Shown here piece after piece: positions 35,920 through 46,470 of a stretch of 64,000 bases of DNA. Where the stretch lies: assembly GCA_014925825.1 (NCBI GenBank), contig JACGCK010000001.1, forward strand, positions 248,001 through 312,000. Reading direction: 5' to 3'. Both the position numbers and the translations under genes were made by a program. The stretch comes from Pholiota molesta (Eukaryota > Basidiomycota > Agaricomycetes > Agaricales > Strophariaceae). Under the pieces are notes generated by a model. The model was not told the DNA's origin. It saw only the letters and a program-made list of their open reading frames with translations, and did not search any database. Positions within the stretch are counted from its first letter, which is position 1, and each line of letters begins with the position of its first letter.

Positions 35920-37879
35920 CTACATATTCATTCGGGTTTTCTTTTGAAATACAGTCCATTTACCTTCATCTGTATACTTTGCCTTCAAAACACTATCCCG
36001 AATGTGCTGAGGTGCTTTCTTCCAACGACGCCGGTTTTCATTAACAGTAGAGCGACGATAAGGGATACCAGGAAAGTGGCGGCCGAAGATGGTCTCGAGT
36101 TTGATATCAGAGTGTTCTTCGCAGGCAGCAATGAAGTTAATGATATCAATGGCGTAGAAGTCGGCGGGCCATTGAGAAGATACTGTGCTACTCGAGGATG
36201 CCTCAGCACATTCCTCAGCCTTGATGATGGCCTCCTGTATGGGTTGGGGGGATGAATCAGAGTTGTCGGATAGTTCGATAACATCGGAAGCAGTGGTACG
36301 AGAGGTATGGTACTGCTTCGGAGTGAGCGTATGACCAGAATTGGATAGCTTTCGCTTTTTTGAGACCTGCTGCGGAGCGGCAGGGGAGTCGTCAGATGAG
36401 AGTTCGAGAATCATGGGTGTCTTTGCCTTTGGGGTCATCAATGGAGAGGCAGTGGTTCGGAGAAGGGATGGCGGCATAGTCGGCTTGCGGAAATGGCGTC
36501 GTGAAGGAGTTGGTGTGTTGGTACAGCTGCTTTCTTCATCCGACGATGATGCGTAGCCAGGAATTTTGGTTGTCTTTTCCTTTTGTAGTGTCGCCCTGTC
36601 ACGATACCGTTGACGAAGCTCGCGGCGTTCCTCAACAAGATTATGGCGAAGATGGGGATGAGATGTCGAGTTGGGTTTCAAGAGCTGGTCAAAGTCCACG
36701 TAGTTGGTAACATGGCTAGCCTTTAGAAACAGTCGAGGGTCATCTCCAATATCAACAATATGGCCTGGGCAGATATTGACCCATGTGCCGAGTGACTTGC
36801 GATAGAGCTGAACACACTTATCTGGCCCCGTTAACAATACAGTCGATAGAATGGACAGCGAGAGGGGGAAGTATGGCCATGTAAACGAGATGCTGCCCTG
36901 AAAATCCTGGATCATGGGCGGCATCGAATTTTCTAACCAGGCGTACACGGTAACTGTGTTTTTGACCAGCGCAGCATGAACCTTCTGTTGGGATTCGGTC
37001 CTTTGCTGCTCTTCCAACAATTCCTGTTCTCGTTGCCACTGTTCTGTAAAAATAGGAGGCATATGCGACCGAAAACGGGGGTTTGGGCGAGCATCGAGGC
37101 TCTGGAGATCAGGCGATGAAAAATGGGCAGGCGTAAATGTAGTGATTGCTGGAGTTGATGGTGATAAGGCAGGTAAGGGCGGGGTGTGAGCTGTCATAGG
37201 GTGAGGTATGTAGCTCGGAGATGGACAACGTGGAGGAGAAGGGAAGCGCAAGGGTTGATGCTGAGGTGCAGAGATAGGTCGTTGAGACGCAGGGATTGGT
37301 TGGGTAGCAGAGTGAGAGCCTGTGTGCGTTTTCGAGCTGCAGCCGCCATTCACAATGCAATGTTTTCGGCAGTACCTACGCTGGCAGTCAGACGCAATAC
37401 GCGACTGCCCGCATCCGCTTATAGGACAGCGAAGGATTCCAGGAGGAGCACTTGTGGCAAAAACACTGCCTCCGACACTTTGCGACGTGGAAGAGAATGA
37501 ATTGCTAGGAGAAAACGACCTTGTTGGTTCGGTGAAAGATTGCGAAGGCGGCGTTGCGATATAACCAGAAGGGGAGTGAACTACAGGCAGCACAGGATAT
37601 TGGGATGGCGGGGTTGGGGAGACGGGTACTTGCTTCCAGTCTATAGTTCCGCAGCTCTCGCCTTTTGAGTTAGGCCCATTGCACTGATATATTTATGTCA
37701 GTATTACAATAGGAATTATCCTGAATTAACTCACCACAGCAACAAGACGTCCCCGATTTCCGCGTGCATTGCTTACACATGGTTTAAACTCTACAAAGCG
37801 ACCGCAAGTACAAGTGATGCCCGACTTTTCAGAGTCAAAGATAGGAGGTGGAGGCTTTGCGAGGAATGGTCTTGACATT
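35920..37879 (-). CDS. KDZ-element accessory protein with two cysteine clusters
   Basis: The start at 37879 opens MSRPFLAKPPPPIFDSEKSG. It continues into a GRF-like cluster (TCTCGRFVEFKPCVSNARG, then RLVAV, an intron at 37735-37687, and CNGPNSKGESCG). A single 557-codon frame (37593-35920) follows with a second cluster (CPISGCGQS, then RRYCRKHCIVNGGC) and a Pro/Ser-rich linker. A globular part (FTEQWQREQELLEEQQRTES; WVNICPGHIVDIGDDPRLFL) precedes Ser/Asp-rich stretches and a C-terminal segment FIAACEEHSDIKLETIFGRH. I know this layout as a lineage-specific family in mushroom genomes, often near large transposons. Its role, perhaps DNA binding during transposition, is inferred. It is convergent with the transposase, 157 bases apart. 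Confidence 0.7.
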
Positions 37880-38157
37880 TGGCGAGATTGAAGGAGGCTG
37901 CATATTGAGTGAGTGTGGGATAGGCATAGCGATGTTGAATAAGTGGTAGTTTAGCAAGTCTGGGCTTGAACTTGATAATTATAAGCAATAGTTGGAGTTG
38001 ACTGGGGCTACGAAATCAAACTTACCTGAGTAGTGTTCGAACATACCGTTAACCGTTAGGCAGTGCGACGGACAAGAGTTGAGGGACGCGTGGATGCGGC
38101 AGGCAATTTTGGCAGACAACGTGGATGGGCGAAGTTGATTGCCACGCGGGCTGTGCT

Positions 38158-38211
38158 CACGGAAAATGCCGCCGGCCAGCCAGCCAGCCAGCCGGTCACC
38201 CAGCTTTTCCA
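38158..38211 (-). repeat. right terminal inverted repeat of the KDZ element
   Basis: Complement of the left end: CACGGAAAATGCC, then the CCAGCCAGCCAGCCAG run, then CCAGCTTTTCCA. A perfect short palindrome (GTCCTCAAACTGAGGAC, 38222-38238) lies just outside. Confidence 0.7.
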
Positions 38212-38356
38212 TTATCGACATGTCCTCAAACTGAGGACACTGGACAGCTTTCATTTCATGACATTTTACTTTGCCCCAGTAGATCTTAGTCAATAGAGAA
38301 CTAACCAAATTGAAATTCCTGAAAGACAAGGAATCCGGCATGTCATGAAAATACAA

Positions 38357-38996
38357 TCAACTTAAATGGTTTCGCAGGTAGCTTGATCCGTGCACATGCA
38401 GGTTTGATGAGGTAGATTCCCCATATCGAAGGATGCTCAAATAGGCTCGCACCCTATTGCGAATTCCAATGTAGGCTAACAATTCCATATGAATGAGCTC
38501 TAACAACCTAAATGGATTATTTTGAATACTCACGACAAACGTCGTACAACAAGCTAGCGTCCCAGCACTAGCAAAGGAAACAGTTATAATCTAATCAGTC
38601 CTTTCTGCGATGCATTTAGCACGCACCAGGGTTTTAGGACAGTATCAATGACGGAAGTCTCGCTGCAGCCAACTGAGATGTTCGTTTGAGCAACCGAGAA
38701 TGTTACAGTCAGGAGAAAAGGGTAACTCACGTCCAGCATCACCTTCAGGTATCATTGTTGGGATAGGAAATATCTGACTCAGTGATATGACATTCTGCGG
38801 GGTGAGCTGTTTTGAATGCAGGTCAGATATTGGATGTGCCTTGGCAGACAGGCAAAGCTTGAATGGTTCTCACCGGCTCAATGGTAGTGCAGCAGACGAG
38901 TGCACCCGTAAGGCAGTTGGAGATTTGGGCGGCAGCAAGGATAGAGCAAGCAAGACATTGAATGCTCAAGAGAGTGACCTTCTGATGGAGGCGCAT
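38357..38996 (-). CDS. small membrane-protein family, copy B
   Basis: It starts at 38996 with MRLHQKVTLLSIQCLACSIL, then AAAQISNCLTGALVCCTTIE. A helix and conserved cysteines line up with copies A and C. The next exon (LTPQNVI.., about 38806-38770) corresponds to LTPENSLPF in copy C. An exon ending CCTTFV (about 38530) precedes a GTGAGT donor. The last exon is less conserved and the stop at 38357 is a guess. The 3' flank is next to the right end of the transposon. Function unknown. Confidence 0.45.
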
Positions 38997-39173
38997 ATGT
39001 TGTACGTAGTCAAGATTCAAAACGGCGAGTATCCAAAAGTTCACACTTGACAGGTCAAACTTGAGGCAACTTATAAACGCATTGGCTTTTTTCTACTTCA
39101 CACGAATGGCCCGCTTCTATGATGCTTTACACCCCGTTCGTGTGTCTAGGCCCGTTTAAAATTACTTCGTTGT

Positions 39174-39882
39174 TTAACGTTCGCTGCCACACGATCTCCG
39201 AGTGGGGTTTCTGCATGTGAACGGAACGTCATTGATCTCACTGCTTCCCACATAAATGCTAGGTAGATCCACTTCCACGCCCATACGCTCAGAGACTGTC
39301 AAAAGGCCCACATCCCGCAGCGACTTCGAGTGTCGGCTAATAATATGGTATAAATGAGCCTCAACAGGTTCAAGTGAGGTGATTTAAGTACTTACAATAA
39401 ATGTTGTACAGCATACTACTGTTGTAGTGCTGAAAGAAACGATAAGTTATAAGTGTTTTAATATTTACTAGCTTCTGAGAGTATCATCGATCCTAGTAGA
39501 CACGTACCACTGTCCGAGGAGGACATCAAGGGCAGATATTTGAGTGCATTCAACTGGAAAGTCCGTTTGAACAATGGGAAATTTCACCAAGAAGATGAAG
39601 GCAACTCACGTCCGAGTTCGCCTTGAGGTATTGGGCTAGGAAGTACCGAAATAAACGGCAAAGAGTTCTCCGGGGTGAGCTGTTTTTTATGCCAAGGACA
39701 GAGATTAGAAATGCTTCGATAACAAGTAAAGCTTGAGCTCTAAAGTGAATGATTCGTACCGGTTCAACAATACCGCAGCATAGAATTGTGCCCGTCACAC
39801 AATTGGTGATCTGAGCGGCAGCAAGGATAGAAGAAGCAAGGTATTGAACGCCCAAGAGAACAAATTTCTGCTGGAAGCGCAT
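39174..39882 (-). CDS. small membrane-protein family, copy C (best preserved)
   Basis: The start at 39882 gives MRFQQKFVLLGVQYLASSIL and AAAQITNCVTGTILCCGIVE. After an intron (39763-39684) exon 2 is LTPENSLPFIS and SPIPQGELGR. Exon 3 contains ISALDVLLGQW, exon 4 ends TTTVVCCTTFI (about 39400), and the last exon has GLLTVSERMGVEVDLPSIYV and EINDVPFTCRNPTRRSCG with stop TAA at 39174-39176. The protein would be about 150 residues with one or two membrane helices and paired cysteines. Each splice site is GT..AG and conserved among copies, which supports a real gene. One missing base is needed in exon 2. I do not recognise the family. Confidence 0.5.
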
Positions 39883-40009
39883 CGTAGTCAAAAGGTAGAA
39901 ATCGGGGTCGGGGGAGTATCCGAAGGTTCACATCCGAATCGAACTTGGGCAAGTTATATACGGGTAGGCATTTTACCATTTCACACCAAGATGCTTTAAT
40001 CTTCCATAG

Positions 40010-40150
40010 CATGCCTAGACCCGTTTAAAATTACTTCGTCACCTCCGCCGCCACACGGTCTCCGAGCGGGACTTCGCAGTGTGAACGGAACGTCATTGAT
40101 CTCACATAAATGCCAGATATTTGACTTGCATGCTGATGCACTCCCAGGTG
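40010..40150 (-). pseudogene. small membrane-protein family, copy D (3' fragment)
   Basis: Only the C-terminal exon is recognisable: EINDVPFTLRSPARRPCG, followed by downstream sequence shared with copy C (EVILNG, then a RH). The first exons are absent to the right (40200-40630), where I see no homology. It is a relic of a fourth tandem copy. Confidence 0.55.
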
Positions 40151-40199
40151 AAGCCTCGATTGTGATTGATGTTTCCCACATTTCGTCATGAGCATGCAT

Positions 40200-40633
40200 T
40201 AGAATTAGTGAAACCGCCCAAGTAAACCTTAAGGTAAGAAATTAGCATTTCAGAACCATTACGAGCAAATATGATTTCTCCGCACCTGCGAATCAAACCC
40301 GTGGTCTGCAATTTCCGGGTTTCGAGTTCTTGACATTTACCTTTAGTTCAATAGCGCATCCCAGAAAAAGGATAAGATGTCCGAGGTTTTTGCGAGACTC
40401 ACAGAAGCGTCGGTCACGTCATCCAATGGTCATCGACTCAAAGCGTAGGCAATGGCATCTTCCGAATTCTTTTGTGATTGAAGATGATCCTGTTCTGATA
40501 TATAGAAAGATGCCGAACTAACGATCCGACAGTGGTATCATGTTGAAAAGAGAAAAGGATTTATGCTGTGGCATCAACTGATTTTTGACGATGAATTATC
40601 AGTCCTGATTGTCCGCGCAGATAATCTGGGAGT
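40200..40633. other. intergenic, no gene seen
   Basis: This is the spacer between the membrane-protein array and the MET16 gene. A 63-codon plus frame at 40330-40521 has no support. Confidence 0.5.
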
Positions 40634-41478
40634 CTACGAACCTGCTTGTGCCTTAGCCTGCGCCTTCATCTTAAAGTAGTCCTCGTGTAGACCACATTCC
40701 GTCTTTTCCTTCCCAGCCCACCTCCCAGCCCGTTCGTCCTGTCCCTCGGCAACCTTGCTCGTGCTGTGCCAGTCGCCCACGCTGCGATATCCCTGATCGA
40801 GCAGTTTGTTACGTGGGACGTTGTTCTCTTTGATATACCATTCTACCAAGGCAAAATTCCATGCGAAGAGCGGGTTGAGCTTGAGTAGGCCCGTGGTGTC
40901 GACTTCGAGCGGTTGGAGAGAGGCGCGTGCGCCGCCTTGAGATGCGCGTCTTCCAGTGATTACTGATTGGACGTTGAGGAATTTGTACGCTCTTTGGGCT
41001 GGCTCAACCTATACTCCGTTCAAGAAACTGAGGGTTCTAATTCTAGTAATGAGCGAAGTATTTACTGACCTTGACGACGTAATCATAGTTTGCCTCGTCC
41101 GCCTCCCAATGCCGTTCCCCGTATTTCTCCTCAAAATCTTTCACTGTTTCGCACGCTTCAGGCTTGAAGACATGTACAGGCACGTTGTATCTCTTCTTCA
41201 CATCCTCGACGAGTTCGTATGTTTCTGGGAAGTGATACAATGTATCAAGGAAGATCAGAGGCGGCGGTGATGTAGTCAATTTCGACAGCATGTCGATCGC
41301 AACAAGTCCAGTGAGCCCAAATGCCGTCGTTTGATACAGGTTTGGAAGGTAAACGGTCCCCCATTGCAAGATCTCCTCTGGGTCAAGGTAGAAGGTACGC
41401 ATTGATTTTGGATAGATCTTCCTGGGTCAAAGGAAGTAAGAGAGGTTTTGGGAAAGCTGGGGCGGATGACGAGGCCAT
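40634..41478 (-). CDS. MET16: phosphoadenylyl-sulfate (PAPS) reductase
   Basis: This cytosolic enzyme reduces PAPS to sulfite with thioredoxin, a step in sulfate assimilation to cysteine and methionine. The start at 41478 opens MASSSAPAFPKPLLLPLTQE. The core follows: LPNLYQTTAFGLTGLVAIDM, LIFLDTLYHFPETYELVEDV, PVHVFKPEACETVKDFEEKY. After an intron (about 41068-41010) comes ITGRRASQGGARASLQPLEV, LKLNPLFAW and DQGYRSVGDWHSTSKVAEGQ. The end carries the catalytic cysteine motif KTECGLHEDYF. Length of about 270 residues is normal, with stop at 40634-40636. Two bases seem lost near 41380-41392, where LLPLTPEEIL would be expected. The iron-sulfur cysteine pairs of bacterial APS reductases are absent, as in fungal PAPS enzymes. 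Confidence 0.9.
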
Positions 41479-41951
41479 TGGAGGACGAATTTGATTTTTA
41501 GTTGATAAAGCATGATGAAATAGCCTAGAAGGAGGACGGAATAGTGATTCTGTGTAAGATACGCCAGCGCCTTCATCTTGGATTTGTCAAGTTCTGATTT
41601 TACTCGATGGCGCCAATGTGAGAATTGAAATACCACGTGACGTCATAGTGCCACCGAAAAAGAGTTGCATCAGCATCTTATCTTATCCAGTCTGGAGGAG
41701 GATGAGGGATAAAAATGGCGTCTAAGCTGGAAGGTCAAGTGCATAGGTCAGGTATCGGTATCATGTTCGAACAGCTCCGTGATAGATGTACAAGTAATGA
41801 TAATATAGCTGTCTCTCTTTTTCTTTGTATCCAGAGCGAATGGTCAGCATGCAGCAAGCAAGTCTGCAAAGACAAGCATGGTTCAGTATCCAGATGGACA
41901 TTAAAAACAAAGCGATCCTCACATTCAAACAAACAGCCATTAAATTGCAGG

Positions 41952-42871
41952 TCACTCGCCAGCTTTCTTCTTCTTATCCTCTACAACCTCCACATTCGCA
42001 ATGGCACCCCCTTGAGCACGCCCTCACCCTTCTCCAAGATCTCAAGGATCTCATCCGACACATCGCCTTGCACGACAATCTCGTCTAGGCCCTGCGCGTT
42101 TTTCGTCACCGATGCACCAGTCGCAAAACGTCCTGCGAGCTGCTTCGCCGCCTTCTTCAGGTCGATCGAGAACGCCTCGAGGCCGTGGATGGCGGTGACG
42201 TGCTTGCGCTTCGTGCGCTCGATCCGACGGATCGTGACCTGTCGATCGTAGTCAATGAGGGAGCGATGTGAAAGGGATGAAGATGCGACGCACTTGAGAT
42301 GCCAGTTTCTTCTTCAATGCAGCATCGGCCTTAGCCTCAGCCTTAGCCTCCTTCTTCGCCGTTTCTTTCTCTAGTTTCGCCTGTGCTTCAAGACTTAGTG
42401 TGCCGATCTTCGATGTCAGAGCCTCTGCGTAGTTGAAGTAATTTGGAAATGAATCTCCAACAACAATGTTGGCCGTACCTTCTGAATAATACTTGTCATA
42501 GAGCTCTTCGTTCTCTTCTTTCAACCACTCTTTGCATCGTGTAAGGCTTGAGCCAAATTCGCAATATTCCAGAGGGAAAGAGCACACTATTCAAGGGATG
42601 AATGAGCGTCAGCATTGCGCCAAGTTCCAGAGACGGACAACAAGCGAATTGATAGCCCAGGAAGCCGGATATACGAGATCATGAACATCAGATCGAACGT
42701 TGGCCATTTGGGCGATAGGTGCACGGATAATTGAACCTCACCTGCGCAATAGAAGACCTTTTGAGGAGGCGTAGGTTCTTTCGGTGGCTCGCCAGCCGGT
42801 TGCGACGTCGATGCTTCTCCTTCAGCGGGTGCTGGTCGAGGTGGGGAGGCTGCGCGTTGTTTCCTGCCCAT
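41952..42871 (-). CDS. TMA22: TMA22/DENR, translation machinery-associated SUI1-domain protein
   Basis: With its partner Tma20/MCTS1 it acts in 40S ribosome recycling and re-initiation. The start at 42871 (MGRKQRAASPPRPAPAE) is followed by FYCAVCSFPLEYCEFG across an intron (42739-42590); these cysteines form the expected N-terminal zinc site. The exon to 42290 has CKEWLKEENEELYDKYYSEG and a Lys/Ala-rich linker. The last exon (from about 42240) is the SUI1-like domain: VTIRRIERTKRKHVTAIHGL, FSIDLKKAAKQLAGRFATGA, SVTKNAQGLDEIVVQGDVSD. It ends EVVEDKKKKAGE at 41952. One G seems lost from a G run near 42008. Length of about 205 residues fits the family. Confidence 0.9.
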
Positions 42872-43231
42872 TTTGAGGTTGAATATTCGATTTGAAGGGT
42901 CTAGGTGTCGTAGGGTAGGATTGTAGGAAGTCAATTCAAGAAGAAGCGCTAAGATTGCGCCAAAGGTATATGACGTTATGAACAAGCAGGAAAGGATTGA
43001 AATGAGCTCGGCAGTCATCAAGATCTAATCTTATCTAATCTCATAAAAGCTCCACGCGACGAACCCAGCACTCGCCATCATGAGGTTCGAAACTTAGGAA
43101 ATTGGCCTTGTATGTATTGTGTCTCTGACTTTCGTACACTTCATTTTTTTCTATGCTACAATTCCGATACTGCATTAATGGTATATATTATATCGGTTGA
43201 AGCTGGGATTGTCAAGAAATCGCGACCACCT

Positions 43232-45469
43232 TAATTGGGGCCAATAAATTGGTATAGAATCCTTCTAACAAACCCTGAAAGATGTTGAGGGTCATTTTGG
43301 TACGTGCTCTGTAAACACCAGTCAGCTCACAAACCACCAAAGGAACAGTGCAAAACCACGCACCATGACCATCGCCATTCCAAGAGCAGTAAGCAACGTC
43401 TCGCCCCACTTTCCGGTTCTAAACGCCCATCCCTTACCCCTGGCCATAACCCAGGCACTCTCGAGGCCCTTGGGCAACACGTACATCGCGAGCTCACCGC
43501 GTCTCCTCTTCGCCTCGACAAACAGGGACAACCCGGCGACAAATCCGGGGACCCAGAATGAGAATTTGGAGGCGAGGAGATCAATCACCCATTGAGGTAT
43601 CTTGGTGAGCGGATGAGTCAACAGGGATGAGGGGAGGGCTCCCGTGCGCAAAAGCGTCAGGATTTTGTGGAGTTTGTGCTTATAGCAATAAATAGCTACA
43701 TCCGAAGTTAAGCGCTAAATAACAATGCTATGAATGACGAAACGCACTTTGATAAATAACCACGAAAACACCTAGGAATGCAGAACTCCGCATACTACCG
43801 GTCGTCGCCTTGAAAAGCATCTTCGCCGGGTCTTCCATGAAAGCCTTACGCTTGAACAGCACCGCAGGAATAAAGTGTAACGCGCCGTAAATGGGCAACA
43901 TCCACTTAAACACCGCAAAGAATCGATCCAATGGCACAGATGTGCAGGAGGAAAGTGCAGGATGGACAGCGGAGCATGGTCCATAACACGGCATATATGC
44001 CGGTATGCCATTGACTGGGGCAGACGGGCTGAGAAACTCTGAACGCAAGGAGAGAAGGTCGGCCTTGTTCCAGCTTGTAATATCCTGACAAGGCGAGTTG
44101 GAGAGAGACTGCAATGACTACGAAGGGACAACGTACGGGTCTGCGGAGAAGTTGGTCGACATCTTGTATGTCGAAGGTTCCCTTGCGAACGAGGTCATGA
44201 TTCATTCTGATGCATTCCGCAGGAACTTTGGAGGCTTGCTGGATCCTAATACATGAGTTAGAATGTAGAATTAGGAATTGAATAAATACAAATACAAGCG
44301 TACCAGCCTCTATATGATTTAGGTAATGTATCGGGTCGTAGCAAGAATCCGTACAAAATTTGACCGCAAGCAAGGGCGAAAACCAGAACATCGCCATTAG
44401 GCACACGGAGGCCTCGTTTCGTCGTGAATGAATTATAGGAACCCTGCAAACCTCTGGAAAAGGCCGAATGAGCTCCTGCGGTTTAATAATAATGTTTAAA
44501 AATTAACGCACCGAACAAACATTTGCTGAGCAATAACTCCTCGCCTGCTTCTAGCCTCCCATATAATCGCGAGACCACCTGCAACCGCGCCTGCAAGAGC
44601 TGCATGCCATCTTCGAGTTTGCTTACGGATGAGCACTAATTGTGCGTGCTTGGAAAGTGACATGCGAGCCGTGCGCCTTCCTAAGGGAACCTTGGAGGTC
44701 ATCTGGCTTTCGAGTTCTATGTCGTCTTCTTCTTCAATGGCGGAAGACTCCTTAGATATATGCCGCGGATTAATTGCGGGAATGAGAATAGGAAGAGCAT
44801 TGATGATGAATTTGTATAGGGATGTAAAGGTGCCTAGGTTAATACAATTTAAGCAAGAGTCAAAGAGGTATAGAATATATTACACACCTAACATGGCTGC
44901 AAATCTCCATGTATCTGAGCCGAAAAAAGCATGACGTATCATGGCTAAGCGATAATCCCTAGAACACGCGTCAAACAGCAGACGGGGAGGACTGCAGTAA
45001 AAACATACCTTGGGACTCGGTGGATTCGAAGTAGAGCTAATACCACATTGACCGAGGCGCGAATGTTAAAGGCAAGAGTTGCAGACCCTGTGTCGTTCGA
45101 CCATCCATGACGAATGAACACAATAGAGCCAGGAAATCGAGGTAATAAACCACTCACTTAAGCCTCCAGACATAGCGTGGGCTAAACAGGCCTCAATGGT
45201 ATCCAGCTCAACAACTGGTTGTCCTTTATCTCTCCATACCATCTTTCTGGCCTCCCTCAGGCGCTCTTGGTGGTTTGCCATCGCCACTAGGTTCTCGAAG
45301 GACGTCATTGCACGCTTGGGCATGAAATTGATTCCCTCGTTGTCGGACCTCTCTCCAGGCGTCGGTGGATACTCGATGGCGTGAGGCTTCCCGCACCGCT
45401 GCCGCTGCCGTTGGCTGCAAGTCCAAGTGTCATCACTCCCGGTGGGTCCTGTCGCTTGTCGTTGCCCAT
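43232..45469 (-). CDS. TMEM135-like multipass membrane protein
   Basis: In animals TMEM135 is a peroxisomal/mitochondrial membrane protein linked to organelle dynamics and lipid handling; transfer to fungi is inferred. The start at 45469 opens MGNDKRQDPPGVMTLGL. Later parts are MTSFENLVAMANHQERLREA, SATLAFNIRASVNVVLALLR, FTSLYKFIINALPILIP, a Ser/Arg loop, HAALAGAVAGGLAIIWEARS, and NGDVLVFALACGQILYGFLL followed by RPDTLPKSYRGW. These lead to VFKWMLPIYGALHFIPAVLF, SSAFLGVFVVIYQSAF and SFWVPGFVAGLSLFVEAKRR. The end is HLSGFVRRILYQFIG at 43232. The order matches fungal TMEM135 homologues, including the RPDTLP motif and EAKRRR-x-ELAMYVLPK. Frame repairs are needed near 45380 and in the 44000-44100 exon. 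Confidence 0.65.
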
Positions 45470-46470
45470 TTGTGGCACGGCGTGGGCTGTCAATGGGATA
45501 GGTGGTATGTAAGCCCACAAAAACCCTGGGGTCGGGAAGAGTCTAGGTTTAGCTAGAGAAGACTGGGTCTGGGGCTGTCTGGGATAGACACGGATCTTGC
45601 CTTGAAATTTGAATGTAGCAGCAGGCAAGCGGTTGCGGGGGTGGGGTGAAAAGTTGATTTCTGATTGGCTGGAGCGTCGGCATTCGGCTACTTCCTATTA
45701 CCTTGCTGGGCGAATCATATGGACTGGTGGTGCACTTGAAAGAAAAAAACAGGGCGAGCATTCAACATTTCAATATTTCTAATACATTCCAGATTCATTC
45801 CAGCCTATTGAAGCAATTTTATATAATGAGATTTTGTGCTACTTAGTGCTGGGCGTCTAAATTGCGGAATTTTCCGGCCGCCATGATTTGACATCAATGC
45901 ATCAACTTCATATTCAAAGTGCCTTGAAGGATGAAGGATATATTCTACAAGGGCGGTGGGAGATGTAGGAACACTCCACTCGCTACAGCCTAGCGCAATG
46001 ATGTTCAAGTGAATCGAATGAAAGGACTATTTGTGTGCAGTGACTTGTCGAGCGTGGTGTGCAAGTTCGAGTATGTTATACATTATTTAGGACAGTTAAT
46101 TACGCATATTAAGGAATGGGTGATTAACCCCAGCCGCCTGATAAATAGATAGATAATCGAGACAGGTGAGTGACAAGAAATTGAAGGAGTGACGGCGCTG
46201 TATCAATCAATAGCGTACAGGAAGCGGAGCAAAGGAGGGAGAGTGTATGAGTATGTAATAGAAATAAGTATCCAGGTATCGAAAAGTAACGATACGTGAA
46301 ATAAATATCATGCCAACATCATACAAGTAGTATATCATGCAAGGTCGAGCGTTTTCAAGAAGAATATATATCGATGAGTGTATTACAATATGACGGTGAT
46401 TGTCATTGGGTAACCGAGATGGTATCGCTAAAGAAGGGTTTGATAGGAGGGCGGGAATCAAGCTATTTGC
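45470..46470. other. intergenic between two minus-strand genes
   Basis: No gene is seen. It should hold the TMEM135-like promoter on the left and the 3' UTR of the next gene on the right. Short minus frames at 45549, 45805 and 46207 have no support. Confidence 0.5.

Larger units (their letters stand above)
32415..38211. mobile_element. KDZ-type DNA transposon (5.8 kb) with inverted-repeat ends
   Basis: The ends are inverted copies of about 50 bases: left 32415-32465 starts TGGAAAAGCTGG and runs through the (GGCT)n block to CATTTTCCGTG; right 38158-38211 is its complement. Outside the core, GAAAGCTG (32358) and its complement (38245) hint that the true ends are 40-60 bases further out. Inside are a KDZ transposase (plus), a convergent cysteine-cluster gene (minus) and a HAD fragment. 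The element sits between copies A and B of the membrane-protein array. I could not identify a target-site duplication by eye, so exact borders are inferred. Confidence 0.65.

Noticed and set aside
35944..37564. Plus-strand frames opposite the transposon accessory gene
   Set aside because: The minus strand has one uninterrupted 557-codon frame with cysteine clusters.
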